From: an uncultured Slackia sp.
GTDB lineage: Bacteria; Actinomycetota; Coriobacteriia; Coriobacteriales; Eggerthellaceae
Length of the DNA stretch: 6,772 bases
Assembly (NCBI GenBank): GCA_937895975.1
Contig: CALBLG010000134.1
Location: 1 to 6,772, forward strand
Direction: 5' to 3'
Shown: in pieces, positions 1-6,587 of the stretch
Layout of the letters: every line of letters starts with the position of its first letter
How positions within the stretch are numbered: position 1 is the stretch's first letter
Notes under the pieces: model-generated
The model's database searches: none
Told to the model about the DNA's origin: nothing
What the model saw: only the letters and a program-made list of their open reading frames with translations
Made by a program: the position numbers and the translations under genes

Positions 1-2
1 AC

Positions 3-863
3 CTGCTTGAATCCAACGACGTGGTTGAGGCCGTTCGCCGCGTGTCCGAACCCTTCAAGAAGGCCAACCGCAAGTTCCATCCCGACGACACCGTTATCGA
101 AATCGGCGACGTGAAGATCGGCGGCAAGGGCAATTTCGCCGTTATGGCCGGCCCGTGTTCCGTCGAAAGCGAAGAGCAGTGCATGATTATCGCCGAACAG
201 GTGAAAAAGCATGGCGCGGCAATTTTCCGCGGCGGCGCGTTCAAACCGCGCACCAGCCCGTATTCCTTCCAGGGCTTGGGCAAAGAAGGCCTGGATATTT
301 TGTCTAAGGTCAAGCGCGAGTTCGACATTCCCATCATCACCGAGATCATGGACGCAAGCGACCTCGACCTGTTCGATGACGTGGACATTCTGCAGGTAGG
401 CGCGCGCAACATGCAGAATTTCACGCTGCTGAAGGCGCTCGGCCGCTACGGCAAGCCCGTGCTGTTGAAGCGCGGCATGTCGGCCACCATCGATGAGCTT
501 TTGATGAGCGCCGAATACATCATGAGCGAGGGCAACGACCAGGTTATGCTGTGCGAGCGCGGCATTCGCACGTTCGAGACGCGCACCCGCAATACCTTCG
601 ATGTGAGCGCCATTCCCGTGCTGCGCGAGCTTACGCATCTGCCGATTATCGCCGACCCGAGCCATGCCACGGGTTACACGCGTTTCGTCACCCCGGTCGC
701 CTGCGCGGCAACCGCAGCCCAGGCCGATGGCCTCGAGGTCGAGGTGCATCATGACCCGGCCCATGCGGCCTCCGATGGCGCCCAGGCGCTTCTGCCTGAG
801 CAGTTCGAGGACATGATGCGTCGCGTGAGCATCATTCGCTCTGCCGTCACTGCTGAATGGTAG
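3..863 (+). CDS. aroF: 3-deoxy-7-phosphoheptulonate (DAHP) synthase, type I-beta, 5'-truncated by window edge
   Basis: Catalyses the first step of the shikimate pathway, condensing phosphoenolpyruvate and erythrose-4-phosphate to DAHP in the cytoplasm. The frame is open from base 3 to the TAG at 861-863, and a GTG at 21 is internal. The protein aligns by memory with the Thermotoga maritima type I-beta enzyme: an FHPDDTVIEIGDVKIG segment after the N-terminal region, then GPCSVE, the PEP-binding KPRTSPYSFQGLG, QVGARNMQNF, LLKRG, LCERGIRTFE and DPSHATG. The expected metal ligands are present: Cys at 156-158, His at 663-665, Glu at 741-743 and Asp at 774-776. About 50 N-terminal residues lie upstream; in the Thermotoga protein that part is an ACT-like feedback domain, so regulation cannot be judged here. 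The next gene, tyrA, starts 7 nt after the stop, suggesting one operon. Family assignment is near certain; the symbol aroF (versus aroG/aroA) is a naming choice. Confidence 0.96.
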   Translation: MLESNDVVEAVRRVSEPFKKANRKFHPDDTVIEIGDVKIGGKGNFAVMAGPCSVESEEQCMIIAEQVKKHGAAIFRGGAFKPRTSPYSFQGLGKEGLDILSKVKREFDIPIITEIMDASDLDLFDDVDILQVGARNMQNFTLLKALGRYGKPVLLKRGMSATIDELLMSAEYIMSEGNDQVMLCERGIRTFETRTRNTFDVSAIPVLRELTHLPIIADPSHATGYTRFVTPVACAATAAQADGLEVEVHHDPAHAASDGAQALLPEQFEDMMRRVSIIRSAVTAEW

Positions 864-870
864 GCTGTCC

Positions 871-1755
871 ATGTCTGAATCTCGAATCCCTAACCGCGTC
901 GGCATCGTTGGCCTGGGCCTGATTGGCGGCTCGTTCGCCAAAGCATACGCCGACGCGGGCATCGAGGTGTTCGCGGCCGATATCGATGAGCGTTCCATGA
1001 ATGCCGCCATGGCCGAAGAAACCGTCACCGGCGCGCTGGCCGGAGAAACCATTCCTACGTGCGACCTCATCATTTTGGCCGTATATCCGCAGGCAATCAT
1101 CGAATGGGTGCGCGCGAACGAGGCGTTCATTTCCAAAAGCACGCTCGTCATCGATTGCGGCAGCGTGAAGCGCAGCGTGTGCCCCGTATGCTTTGCCGTT
1201 GCCGAGCGCCGCGGGTTCACGTTCATCGGCGGGCATCCCATGGCGGGCCTGCAATATTCCGGCTACCGCCACGCGCGCGCCGATTTGTACGCGGGACAGC
1301 CGATGGTGCTCGTGCCGCCCGAGATCTACGACCCCGATATAATCCTGTGGGCCGAAGAGGCGCTTTCTCCGGCGGGCTTCGGCTCATTCTCGGTCACCAC
1401 GGCCGCCAAACACGACCAGATCATTGCGTACACCTCGCAGCTCGCGCACGTGGTGAGCTCCGCGTTCATCAAAAGCCCTACTGCGCAGAAACACAAGGGC
1501 TTTTCCGCCGGCAGCTATAAAGACCTCACGCGCGTTGCCGAGCTTAACGCCGACATGTGGACCGAGCTGTTCATGGACAACGCCGACAACCTCACCGAGG
1601 AAATCGGCGTGGTGATAACCGAGCTCGAACGGTATCGCGACGCGCTTTCGCGCGGCGACGAAACCGAGCTGCATGAGCTTCTCGAGCAGGGCTCGATCGC
1701 CAAACGCAAGGCCGACGGACGCTACTCCGACGCTCGCGAAGGCGGCGTGCGATGA
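871..1755 (+). CDS. tyrA: Prephenate dehydrogenase (tyrosine branch)
   Basis: Oxidatively decarboxylates prephenate to 4-hydroxyphenylpyruvate with NAD(P)+, the committed step to tyrosine. The 294-residue protein opens with a Rossmann nucleotide-binding loop, VGIVGLGLIGGS (residues 10-21), followed by the conserved DCGSVK and the catalytic segment GGHPMAG with His122. The C-terminal helical dimerisation half carries TSQLAHVVSSAF (His193) and GSYKDLTRVA. That wording matches TyrA proteins I remember from Clostridia, where a Gln replaces the first His of the common SHLPH motif. Length and C-terminus leave no room for an ACT domain, so direct tyrosine feedback of the Bacillus type is not expected. 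The ATG at 871 places the Rossmann loop at the usual distance from the N-terminus. The ribosome site is weak (AGG at 862-864, over the aroF stop), so translational coupling to aroF is likely. The TGA stop overlaps the aroB start in an ATGA. Use of arogenate instead of prephenate cannot be excluded. Confidence 0.95.
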   Translation: MSESRIPNRVGIVGLGLIGGSFAKAYADAGIEVFAADIDERSMNAAMAEETVTGALAGETIPTCDLIILAVYPQAIIEWVRANEAFISKSTLVIDCGSVKRSVCPVCFAVAERRGFTFIGGHPMAGLQYSGYRHARADLYAGQPMVLVPPEIYDPDIILWAEEALSPAGFGSFSVTTAAKHDQIIAYTSQLAHVVSSAFIKSPTAQKHKGFSAGSYKDLTRVAELNADMWTELFMDNADNLTEEIGVVITELERYRDALSRGDETELHELLEQGSIAKRKADGRYSDAREGGVR

Positions 1756-2816
1756 GCGTGGTGAAGGTTGAAGCGCCCTCGCACAGCTACGAGGTGCTCA
1801 TCGATGAGTTCACGCTCGACCATGTGGGCGATTTGTGCAGAAGCATCAGCGGGGGAGACGCGTGCTGCGTGGTAAGCGATTCCAACGTGGCACCTCTGTA
1901 CCTGGATCGCGCGAAAACGAGCCTCGAAGCCGCCGGGTATCGCGTGGAGACCTTCGTGTTTCCCGCCGGCGAGCAGTCGAAAACGCTTTCCACGTATGCG
2001 CAGGCGCTTTCGGCCTTTGCCGACGCGGGGCTTACGCGCTCGTCGCTCGTCGTGGCGCTGGGCGGCGGCGTGGTTGGCGACCTGGCGGGGTTCGCGGCGG
2101 CGACCTACATGCGAGGAATTCGTTGCGTGCAGGTTCCCACTTCGCTTTTGGCCTGCGTCGATTCGTCGGTCGGAGGAAAGACCGCCGTCGATTTGCCCGA
2201 GGGCAAAAACCTGGTGGGCGCATTTTTCCAGCCCGACGCGGTGCTCGTCGACACGTCGCTTCTGGCAACGCTGCCCGAGCACTTCTTCATTGACGGCTGC
2301 GGCGAAGTACTGAAGTATGGCGTTATTTTCAACTCTGATTTGTTTGCCGAGCTCGAGTCGTGCTCGGCTTCGGATATGCGCCTCGGCGAAGTGATTACTC
2401 GTTGCGTGCAGCTTAAACGCGACGTAGTTCAAGCCGACGAAAGAGAAGCAGGCCAACGCCAGCTTTTGAATTTTGGCCACACGTTGGGCCACGCCATCGA
2501 GAAGCTTTCGGGCTTCACGGTGACGCACGGCTTCGCCGTGGCGTGCGGCATGGTGCTCGTGGCCAAGGCAAGCGCCAAGCGAGGGTGGCTTTCTGCGCAA
2601 GACGCGCAATGCATCGAGCGCGCGGTCCGCGCATGGGGGCTTCTGGCCGACACGAGCGAATCGGCCCAGGCCATCTATGATGCGGCACTCGCAGACAAGA
2701 AGCGCCGCGGCTCGACCATGAATGTCGTGGTTGCGAGCGAAATCGGAAAAGCGCGCATCGAAAGCCTGAAGCTCGACGATTTCCGCACCTTCGTTGGCCA
2801 AGCGCTGGCACGCTAG
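1752..2816 (+). CDS. aroB: 3-dehydroquinate synthase
   Basis: Converts DAHP to 3-dehydroquinate, step 2 of the shikimate pathway, using NAD+ and a divalent metal. The 354-residue length is normal and the protein is complete. The N-terminal half holds the NAD-binding GGGVVGDLAGF (residues 104-114), VPTSLLACVDSSVGGKTAV (with GGK at 141-143) and GKNLVGAF. The C-terminal metal-binding half carries Glu185 in GEVLKYG, His243 and His247 in NFGHTLGHAIE, and His259 in THGF. The 16-residue spacing between His243 and His259 equals that of the zinc ligands in the Aspergillus nidulans enzyme. The start ATG overlaps the tyrA stop (ATGA, 1752-1755), with a GAAGG at 1738-1742 about 9 nt upstream, so coupled translation with tyrA is expected. 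A long open frame on the opposite strand over this gene is a GC-rich coding shadow. Confidence 0.98.
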   Translation: MSVVKVEAPSHSYEVLIDEFTLDHVGDLCRSISGGDACCVVSDSNVAPLYLDRAKTSLEAAGYRVETFVFPAGEQSKTLSTYAQALSAFADAGLTRSSLVVALGGGVVGDLAGFAAATYMRGIRCVQVPTSLLACVDSSVGGKTAVDLPEGKNLVGAFFQPDAVLVDTSLLATLPEHFFIDGCGEVLKYGVIFNSDLFAELESCSASDMRLGEVITRCVQLKRDVVQADEREAGQRQLLNFGHTLGHAIEKLSGFTVTHGFAVACGMVLVAKASAKRGWLSAQDAQCIERAVRAWGLLADTSESAQAIYDAALADKKRRGSTMNVVVASEIGKARIESLKLDDFRTFVGQALAR

Positions 2817-2837
2817 GCGCGCAACGGTGAAACGCGA

Positions 2838-2854
2838 CGCCGCCTTGGGCGGCG
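2838..2854 (+). other. Short perfect GC hairpin between aroB and aroC
   Basis: In the 65-nt gap between aroB and aroC, CGCCGCC (2838-2844) and GGCGGCG (2848-2854) form a perfect 7-bp stem with a TTG loop. No T-run follows, so it does not look like a canonical intrinsic terminator. It may stabilise or pause the mRNA, or be chance in GC-rich DNA. The rest of the gap holds only the aroC ribosome site (AAAGG at 2870-2874). Confidence 0.45.
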
Positions 2855-2881
2855 CCGCATGCTAGATAGAAAGGCGGGGCG

Positions 2882-3970
2882 ATGGCTTCGCGCATTGGAA
2901 AAAATATCACCGTATCCATTTTCGGCCAGAGCCATTCCGCCGGCATCGGATGCGTGATCGAGGGAATTCCCGCTGGCAAGCGCATTGACCTCGATGAGCT
3001 GCAGGCGTTCCTCACGCGGCGAGCGCCTGGCGGCATGCCATGGTCGACGCCCCGCAAAGAGGCGGATTTGCCGGAATTTTTGGGCGGCATCGTCGATGGC
3101 GTGACCTGCGGGGCGCCGCTTGCGGCCGTTATTCGCAACACGAATACGAAAAGCGCCGACTATGACGAGCTTCGTCGCGTGCCGCGCCCAGGCCACGCCG
3201 ATTACGTTGCGAACCTCAAGTTTCACGGCGCGCAAGACGTCGCAGGCGGCGGGCATTTTTCGGGCCGGCTCACTGCGCCGCTGTGCATAGCGGGCGGCAT
3301 CGCGCTGCAACTGCTGCGCGAGCAAGGCGTGGAGATAGGCGCCCACATCGCGAATATCGCGGGCGTTGCCGACGACGCATTCGTGCTGCACGGCCTGTCG
3401 GCCGAAGACATCCATCGCGCCGGCAGCAAGGCATTTCCCGTGAACAACGACGGGTCGGGCGAACGCATGATTTCCGCCATCGCGCAGGCGCGCGAGGAAG
3501 GCGACAGCGTGGGCGGCATCGTGGAATGCGCAGCCGTCGGCATGCCCGCAGGCGTGGGCGAGCCCATGTTCGACGGCGTCGAGAACGCCATCGCGCGCGT
3601 GCTATTCGGAATTCCTGCCGTGAAAGGCGTTGAATTCGGCCGCGGCTTTGAGGCGTCACAGCTTCGCGGAAGCCAGAACAACGACGCCATGCGCGTAAAG
3701 AACGGCGTCGTAGCCTTCGAATCGAACAATGCGGGCGGGGCAAACGGCGGCATCACCACCGGCGAGCCCGTCGTGGTGCGCTGCGCGTTCAAACCCACGC
3801 CATCAATATCGAAGCCGCAACATAGCATCGATATGCAGGCGCTGTGCAACGAGGAGCTTTCGGTGCACGGGCGCCACGACCCATGCGTGGTGGTGCGCGC
3901 CGTCCCCGTGGTCGAGGCCGCCGTGGCGCTTGCCCTGTACGATTTGCTTTTGGAATCGAGGATGGACTGA
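2882..3970 (+). CDS. aroC: Chorismate synthase
   Basis: Eliminates phosphate from EPSP to give chorismate, the last step of the common pathway; the family needs reduced FMN. The 362-residue protein is full length. It carries the family signatures in order: GQSHSAGIG with His18 near the N-terminus; RRAPGG and STPRKEAD; RPGHADY; GGGHFSGRLTA with His125; SNNAGGANGGITTGEP; and the C-terminal GRHDPCVVVRAVPVVEA around His332. The first signature departs from the common ESHG form (Gln for Glu, Ser for Gly), a variant I recall from Clostridia and Coriobacteriia, while the catalytic His is kept. The start ATG at 2882 is 7 nt after AAAGG (2870-2874), a good ribosome site after a 65-nt gap from aroB. 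Its TGA stop shares a base with the pheA start (TGATG, 3968-3972), implying coupled translation. Reduced flavin would have to come from elsewhere, as no flavin reductase is in the window. Confidence 0.98.
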   Translation: MASRIGKNITVSIFGQSHSAGIGCVIEGIPAGKRIDLDELQAFLTRRAPGGMPWSTPRKEADLPEFLGGIVDGVTCGAPLAAVIRNTNTKSADYDELRRVPRPGHADYVANLKFHGAQDVAGGGHFSGRLTAPLCIAGGIALQLLREQGVEIGAHIANIAGVADDAFVLHGLSAEDIHRAGSKAFPVNNDGSGERMISAIAQAREEGDSVGGIVECAAVGMPAGVGEPMFDGVENAIARVLFGIPAVKGVEFGRGFEASQLRGSQNNDAMRVKNGVVAFESNNAGGANGGITTGEPVVVRCAFKPTPSISKPQHSIDMQALCNEELSVHGRHDPCVVVRAVPVVEAAVALALYDLLLESRMD

Positions 3971-5142
3971 TGGCCGATACCTCCAAAAACCAGCCCGCCG
4001 TGGTGGACCTCGCGGTTTCCCGCGCGCGCATCGACGAAATCGACGCGCAAATCGTCGAGCTGTTCGAGCGCCGCATGCATATCGCGGCCGACGTGGCCGC
4101 CTACAAGCGCGCCACCGGCAAGGCCGTGCTCGACAAGCAGCGCGAAGCCCAAAAAATTGCCAAGGCCAGCGAGCTCGCTTCGGACGAATTCAAGCGTTTC
4201 ATCCCGCCTTTGTTCAGCATGATGATGGAAATGAGCCGCGCCTACCAGCATTCGATTTTGGACGATGCCGCTTCCGATACGGTACCCGCCGCGACGAAAA
4301 CGCTCGCCGAGCTGCCCGCGCATGCCCATGTCGCCGTTCAAGGCGTCGAGGGCGCCTACCAGCACATCGCATGCACGAAGCTTTTCTGCGACCCCCAAAT
4401 CGAGTTCGTGCCAACATTCGACGCGGTTGCCGATGCGGTTGAACGAGGCGAGGTGGAATACGGCATTCTGCCGCTCGAGAATTCTACGGCGGGCACTGTC
4501 GACCGCGTGTACGACTTGCTATACAAGCGCGGCCTGTATATTGCCCGCGCCTTAACGCTGCGCATCGACCACGATCTGCTTGCGAAGCACGGCGTTTCGC
4601 TCGATGACATCACGGAAGTGTTCTCGCACGAGCAAGCGCTGCGCCAATGCACCGATTTCATTGCGGGGATGCCTGGCGAGGTAATTTCCACGGCGTGTCG
4701 CAACACTGCAATGGCCGCCCGCGCCGTGGCGGAAAGCGAGCGAGACAACGTGGCCGCCATCTCGTCTTCCGCCTGCGCGGAACTGTATGGGCTCGACGTG
4801 CTGCAACACGCCATTCAAGACGAATCGGACAACTTCACCAGGTTCATCTGCGTCGCCAAAAGCCCGCAATTCGTCGGCGAACCCGACCGCAGCTCGCTTT
4901 TGCTGATCACGCCGCACGAACCGGGCGCGCTGTTCCGCGTCCTTTCCCGCATCGCGGCGCTCGGCGTGAACTTGCTCAAGCTCGAAAGCCGGCCTATCCC
5001 GGGCAGCGAGTTCGAGTTCATGTTCTACGTGGACATCGAAAGCACGCCCAACGACGCCGCGTTCGCCGAAACCATTGCGCAAATCACCCCGCTGTGCGAC
5101 TCGCTGGCATACCTCGGCAGCTACGCGGAGGTATCGGCATGA
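3970..5142 (+). CDS. pheA: Bifunctional chorismate mutase / prephenate dehydratase with ACT domain (P-protein)
   Basis: Rearranges chorismate to prephenate and then dehydrates and decarboxylates it to phenylpyruvate, the precursor of phenylalanine. The protein has 390 residues. The AroQ-type mutase occupies about residues 14-97: Arg18, Arg35, Lys46, Arg58 and Glu59 have exactly the spacing of E. coli Arg11, Arg28, Lys39, Arg51 and Glu52, and Gln93 is near the expected last active-site residue. Prephenate dehydratase follows from about 119 to 297 (QGVEGAY, ILPLENSTAGTV, ESDNFTRF with catalytic Thr290). An ACT domain covers about 312-385, with PGALF (318-322) and ESRP (339-342), the motifs tied to phenylalanine binding, so feedback inhibition by Phe is likely. 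I chose the ATG at 3970 because it overlaps the aroC stop, has GAGGA at 3958-3962 with 7-nt spacing, and starts just before the mutase; the frame is open further upstream into aroC, but that part resembles nothing. The stop overlaps a possible 16-codon ORF (ATGA, 5139-5142). Confidence 0.97.
   Translation: MADTSKNQPAVVDLAVSRARIDEIDAQIVELFERRMHIAADVAAYKRATGKAVLDKQREAQKIAKASELASDEFKRFIPPLFSMMMEMSRAYQHSILDDAASDTVPAATKTLAELPAHAHVAVQGVEGAYQHIACTKLFCDPQIEFVPTFDAVADAVERGEVEYGILPLENSTAGTVDRVYDLLYKRGLYIARALTLRIDHDLLAKHGVSLDDITEVFSHEQALRQCTDFIAGMPGEVISTACRNTAMAARAVAESERDNVAAISSSACAELYGLDVLQHAIQDESDNFTRFICVAKSPQFVGEPDRSSLLLITPHEPGALFRVLSRIAALGVNLLKLESRPIPGSEFEFMFYVDIESTPNDAAFAETIAQITPLCDSLAYLGSYAEVSA
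5127..5131 (+). promoter_or_regulatory. Strong Shine-Dalgarno before the 16-codon ORF
   Basis: GGAGG lies inside the last codons of pheA, 7 nt before the ATG at 5139. This is a near-ideal ribosome site, as good as that of most full-length genes in the window, and no other start lies downstream of it within range. It is the main reason to take the tiny ORF seriously. It could also be coincidence, since the bases encode the E-V codons of PheA. Confidence 0.5.
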
Positions 5143-5180
5143 TTGACCTGTTGAAGCCTTGCTTTTGTCTGGGCCGATAC
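5131..5180 (+). repeat. 8-bp inverted repeat bracketing the 16-codon ORF
   Basis: GTATCGGC (5131-5138), immediately before the ATG at 5139, is perfectly complementary to GCCGATAC (5173-5180) near the end of the small ORF. Pairing would enclose the start codon in a 34-nt loop and hide the last base of the GGAGG. It could modulate initiation of the small ORF, but one such 8-bp match in a GC-rich stretch may be chance. Confidence 0.3.
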
Positions 5181-5189
5181 GTGTTTTGA
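5139..5189 (+). CDS. Possible 16-residue leader-like peptide between pheA and aroE-aroK
   Basis: The frame ATG (5139) to TGA (5187-5189) encodes MIDLLKPCFCLGRYVF. It overlaps the pheA stop (ATGA) and has GGAGG with 7-nt spacing, so ribosomes ending pheA could restart here. Three of the 16 residues are aromatic (Phe9, Tyr14, Phe16) and two are Cys; I recognise no family. The stop codon's last base is the first base of a perfect 12-bp hairpin (5189-5225), so a ribosome terminating here would cover its left arm. This geometry resembles a leader peptide that senses translation rather than a protein with its own function, but the aromatic codons are few and scattered compared with classical Phe leaders. 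It may equally be a chance short frame; the evidence is positional only. Confidence 0.35.
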   Translation: MIDLLKPCFCLGRYVF

Positions 5190-5225
5190 CGCCCGTGCGG
5201 CTTCATTCGGCATCCGCACGGGCGT
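5189..5225 (+). other. Perfect 12-bp hairpin after pheA and the small ORF
   Basis: ACGCCCGTGCGG (5189-5200) pairs perfectly with CCGCACGGGCGT (5214-5225) across a 13-nt loop. It is the strongest uninterrupted local stem in the window. The bases after it (GCCGCGTTCC) contain no T-run, and reading the minus strand gives none either, so it is not a standard Rho-independent terminator. Possible roles are transcription pausing or attenuation, mRNA 3'-end protection of the pheA part, or a processing site that lets aroE-aroK be expressed at a different level. Confidence 0.6.
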
Positions 5226-5228
5226 GCC

Positions 5229-5245
5229 GCGTTCCTGGGGAACGC
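5229..5245 (+). other. Second perfect hairpin (7 bp) in the pheA/aroE-aroK gap
   Basis: GCGTTCC (5229-5235) pairs with GGAACGC (5239-5245) over a TGG loop, starting 3 nt after the 12-bp hairpin ends. A weaker 5-bp stem, GCGCC/GGCGC (5266-5270 with 5275-5279), follows and ends 7 nt before the aroE-aroK ribosome site. No T-run follows either. Together they make this gap a string of stem-loops. Confidence 0.45.
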
Positions 5246-5286
5246 CGCCGATTCGCAGAGCATCAGCGCCTCATGGCGCCCTACAC

Positions 5287-5293
5287 AAGGAGA
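5287..5293 (+). promoter_or_regulatory. Ribosome binding site fixing the aroE-aroK start
   Basis: AAGGAGA sits 5 nt before the ATG at 5299. It decides the start: the same frame is open upstream to a GTG at 5224, but that GTG lies within the end of the 12-bp hairpin, lacks a ribosome site, and the extra 25 residues resemble nothing in the AroE family. Confidence 0.85.
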
Positions 5294-5298
5294 TTTCC

Positions 5299-6576
5299 AT
5301 GGCAGCATCTAAAACCAAGCCGGTATATGGACTTTTGGGCCGCAAGCTGGGCCACAGCTACTCACCTCGCATCCACGCGATGCTGGGCGATTACGAATAC
5401 CGCCTGCACGAAGTCGAGCCCGAAGACGTGGCCGCGTTCATTCGGGAAGGCGATTTTGCCGGCCTGAACGTAACCATGCCGTACAAAGAAACGGTTATGG
5501 ACCTGTGCGACAAGCTTACCGACGCCGCAAAGAAAATCGGCAACGTGAACACCATCGTGCGCAAAGACGACGGCACGCTGCTCGGCGACAACACCGACTA
5601 TTACGGTTTCTCGCACTTGCTCAATGTCGCCCACATGAACGTGACCGACCGAAAGGTGGTCGTTCTGGGCACGGGCGGCGCCGCCAAAACCGTGCACGCC
5701 GTGCTCACCGATCGCGGCGCATCGGAAATCGTGATGGTTTCACGCACCGGCGAGAACAACTACGAGAATCTGGCCAATCATTACGACGCCCAGTTCATCG
5801 TGAACACAACACCCGTGGGCATGTTCCCGAACTGCCCCGCGTCGCCGATCGACCTCGAGCCGTTCGCGCGCACCGGCGAGCTGCGCGAAGGACGCGCCGA
5901 CGGCCTGTTCGGCGTGGTGGACGTGGTGTACAACCCCGCACGCACGGGCCTCATGCTGCAGGCCGAAAAACTCAACATTCCGCACATCAGCGGCCTGCCC
6001 ATGCTGGTCGCGCAAGCGAAGGCGGCAAGCGAGCTGTGGCAGAACAAGCAAATCGCTAATGACGTGGTCGACGACATCGTCGAGAAAATCACGTTCGAAG
6101 AGGGCAATATCGTCATCATCGGCATGCCTTCGGGCGGCAAATCGACCATCGGAGCGCTGCTGGCCAAACAACTGGGCCGAGAATTCGTCGACATCGACGA
6201 CCGCATCCCTATCGCGGCCGGCAAATCCATCGCCGATATTTTTGCGGAAGACGGCGAAGAGGCGTTTCGCGCAATCGAGACGCAAGTCACCGGCGATGTG
6301 TGCAAGCAGAGCGGCCTGGTTATCGCCTGCGGCGGCGGCGTGGTGACGAAGGCGCGCAATTACGACCTGCTGCATCAGAACGGCATCATCCTGCTGTTGA
6401 AGCGCCCGCTCGAGTTGCTCGTATCCGACGGACGCCCCATGTCCATCACCAAGGGCATTCCGGCGCTTGCGCGCGATCGCGGACCGAAATACGACGCCTG
6501 GGGCGATGTCGTCGTCACTAACGACGCCGACCCGATGATCGTCGTGGGTCGCGCTTTAGAGAAGCTGCAAAAGTAA
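5299..6576 (+). CDS. aroE-aroK: Shikimate dehydrogenase - shikimate kinase fusion
   Basis: One 425-residue polypeptide for steps 4 and 5: NADPH reduction of 3-dehydroshikimate to shikimate, then ATP phosphorylation to shikimate-3-phosphate. The AroE part (about 1-254) shows GHSYSPRIH near the N-terminus for substrate binding, NVTMPYKE with catalytic Lys63, GDNTDYYGF with catalytic Asp100, the nucleotide loop GTGGAAKT (124-131) followed by SRTGENNY, NTTPVGM, VVYNPART and GLPMLVAQA. A short linker (about 255-268) leads to the AroK part (270-425): Walker A GMPSGGKS (275-282), DIDDR with Asp298 and Asp300, GEEAFRAIE with Arg324, CGGGVV (344-349) and DGRPM (377-381). Both active sites look intact. 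There is no internal stop or start with a ribosome site at the junction, so it reads as a true fusion. The AroE half resembles clostridial AroE of the kinase-fused kind as I remember it. The upstream 156-nt gap contains hairpins, so expression may be separately tuned from pheA. Confidence 0.96.
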   Translation: MAASKTKPVYGLLGRKLGHSYSPRIHAMLGDYEYRLHEVEPEDVAAFIREGDFAGLNVTMPYKETVMDLCDKLTDAAKKIGNVNTIVRKDDGTLLGDNTDYYGFSHLLNVAHMNVTDRKVVVLGTGGAAKTVHAVLTDRGASEIVMVSRTGENNYENLANHYDAQFIVNTTPVGMFPNCPASPIDLEPFARTGELREGRADGLFGVVDVVYNPARTGLMLQAEKLNIPHISGLPMLVAQAKAASELWQNKQIANDVVDDIVEKITFEEGNIVIIGMPSGGKSTIGALLAKQLGREFVDIDDRIPIAAGKSIADIFAEDGEEAFRAIETQVTGDVCKQSGLVIACGGGVVTKARNYDLLHQNGIILLLKRPLELLVSDGRPMSITKGIPALARDRGPKYDAWGDVVVTNDADPMIVVGRALEKLQK

Positions 6577-6587
6577 TCCGCCCCACC

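Noticed and set aside
1722..2801. Long open frame on the minus strand covering aroB
   Set aside because: It lies wholly opposite a well-conserved gene, has low-complexity Arg/Ala/His-rich translation and no family motif; GC-rich coding DNA commonly leaves such antisense frames open.
3844..3969. Possible N-terminal extension of PheA into aroC
   Set aside because: The frame is open, but the extension would overlap aroC by 127 nt and is Arg/Gly/Ala-rich; the ATG at 3970 has a ribosome site and a TGATG overlap.
3223..4398. Long open frame on the minus strand across the aroC-pheA junction
   Set aside because: It spans two clearly real genes on the other strand and its translation shows no recognisable domain; a coding shadow.
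5189..5245. Rho-independent terminator after pheA
   Set aside because: The stems are strong but no T-run follows on either strand, so only hairpins are claimed.
5224..5298. Earlier GTG start for the AroE-AroK fusion
   Set aside because: It falls in a hairpin, has no ribosome site, and adds residues unlike any AroE; AAGGAGA points to 5299.
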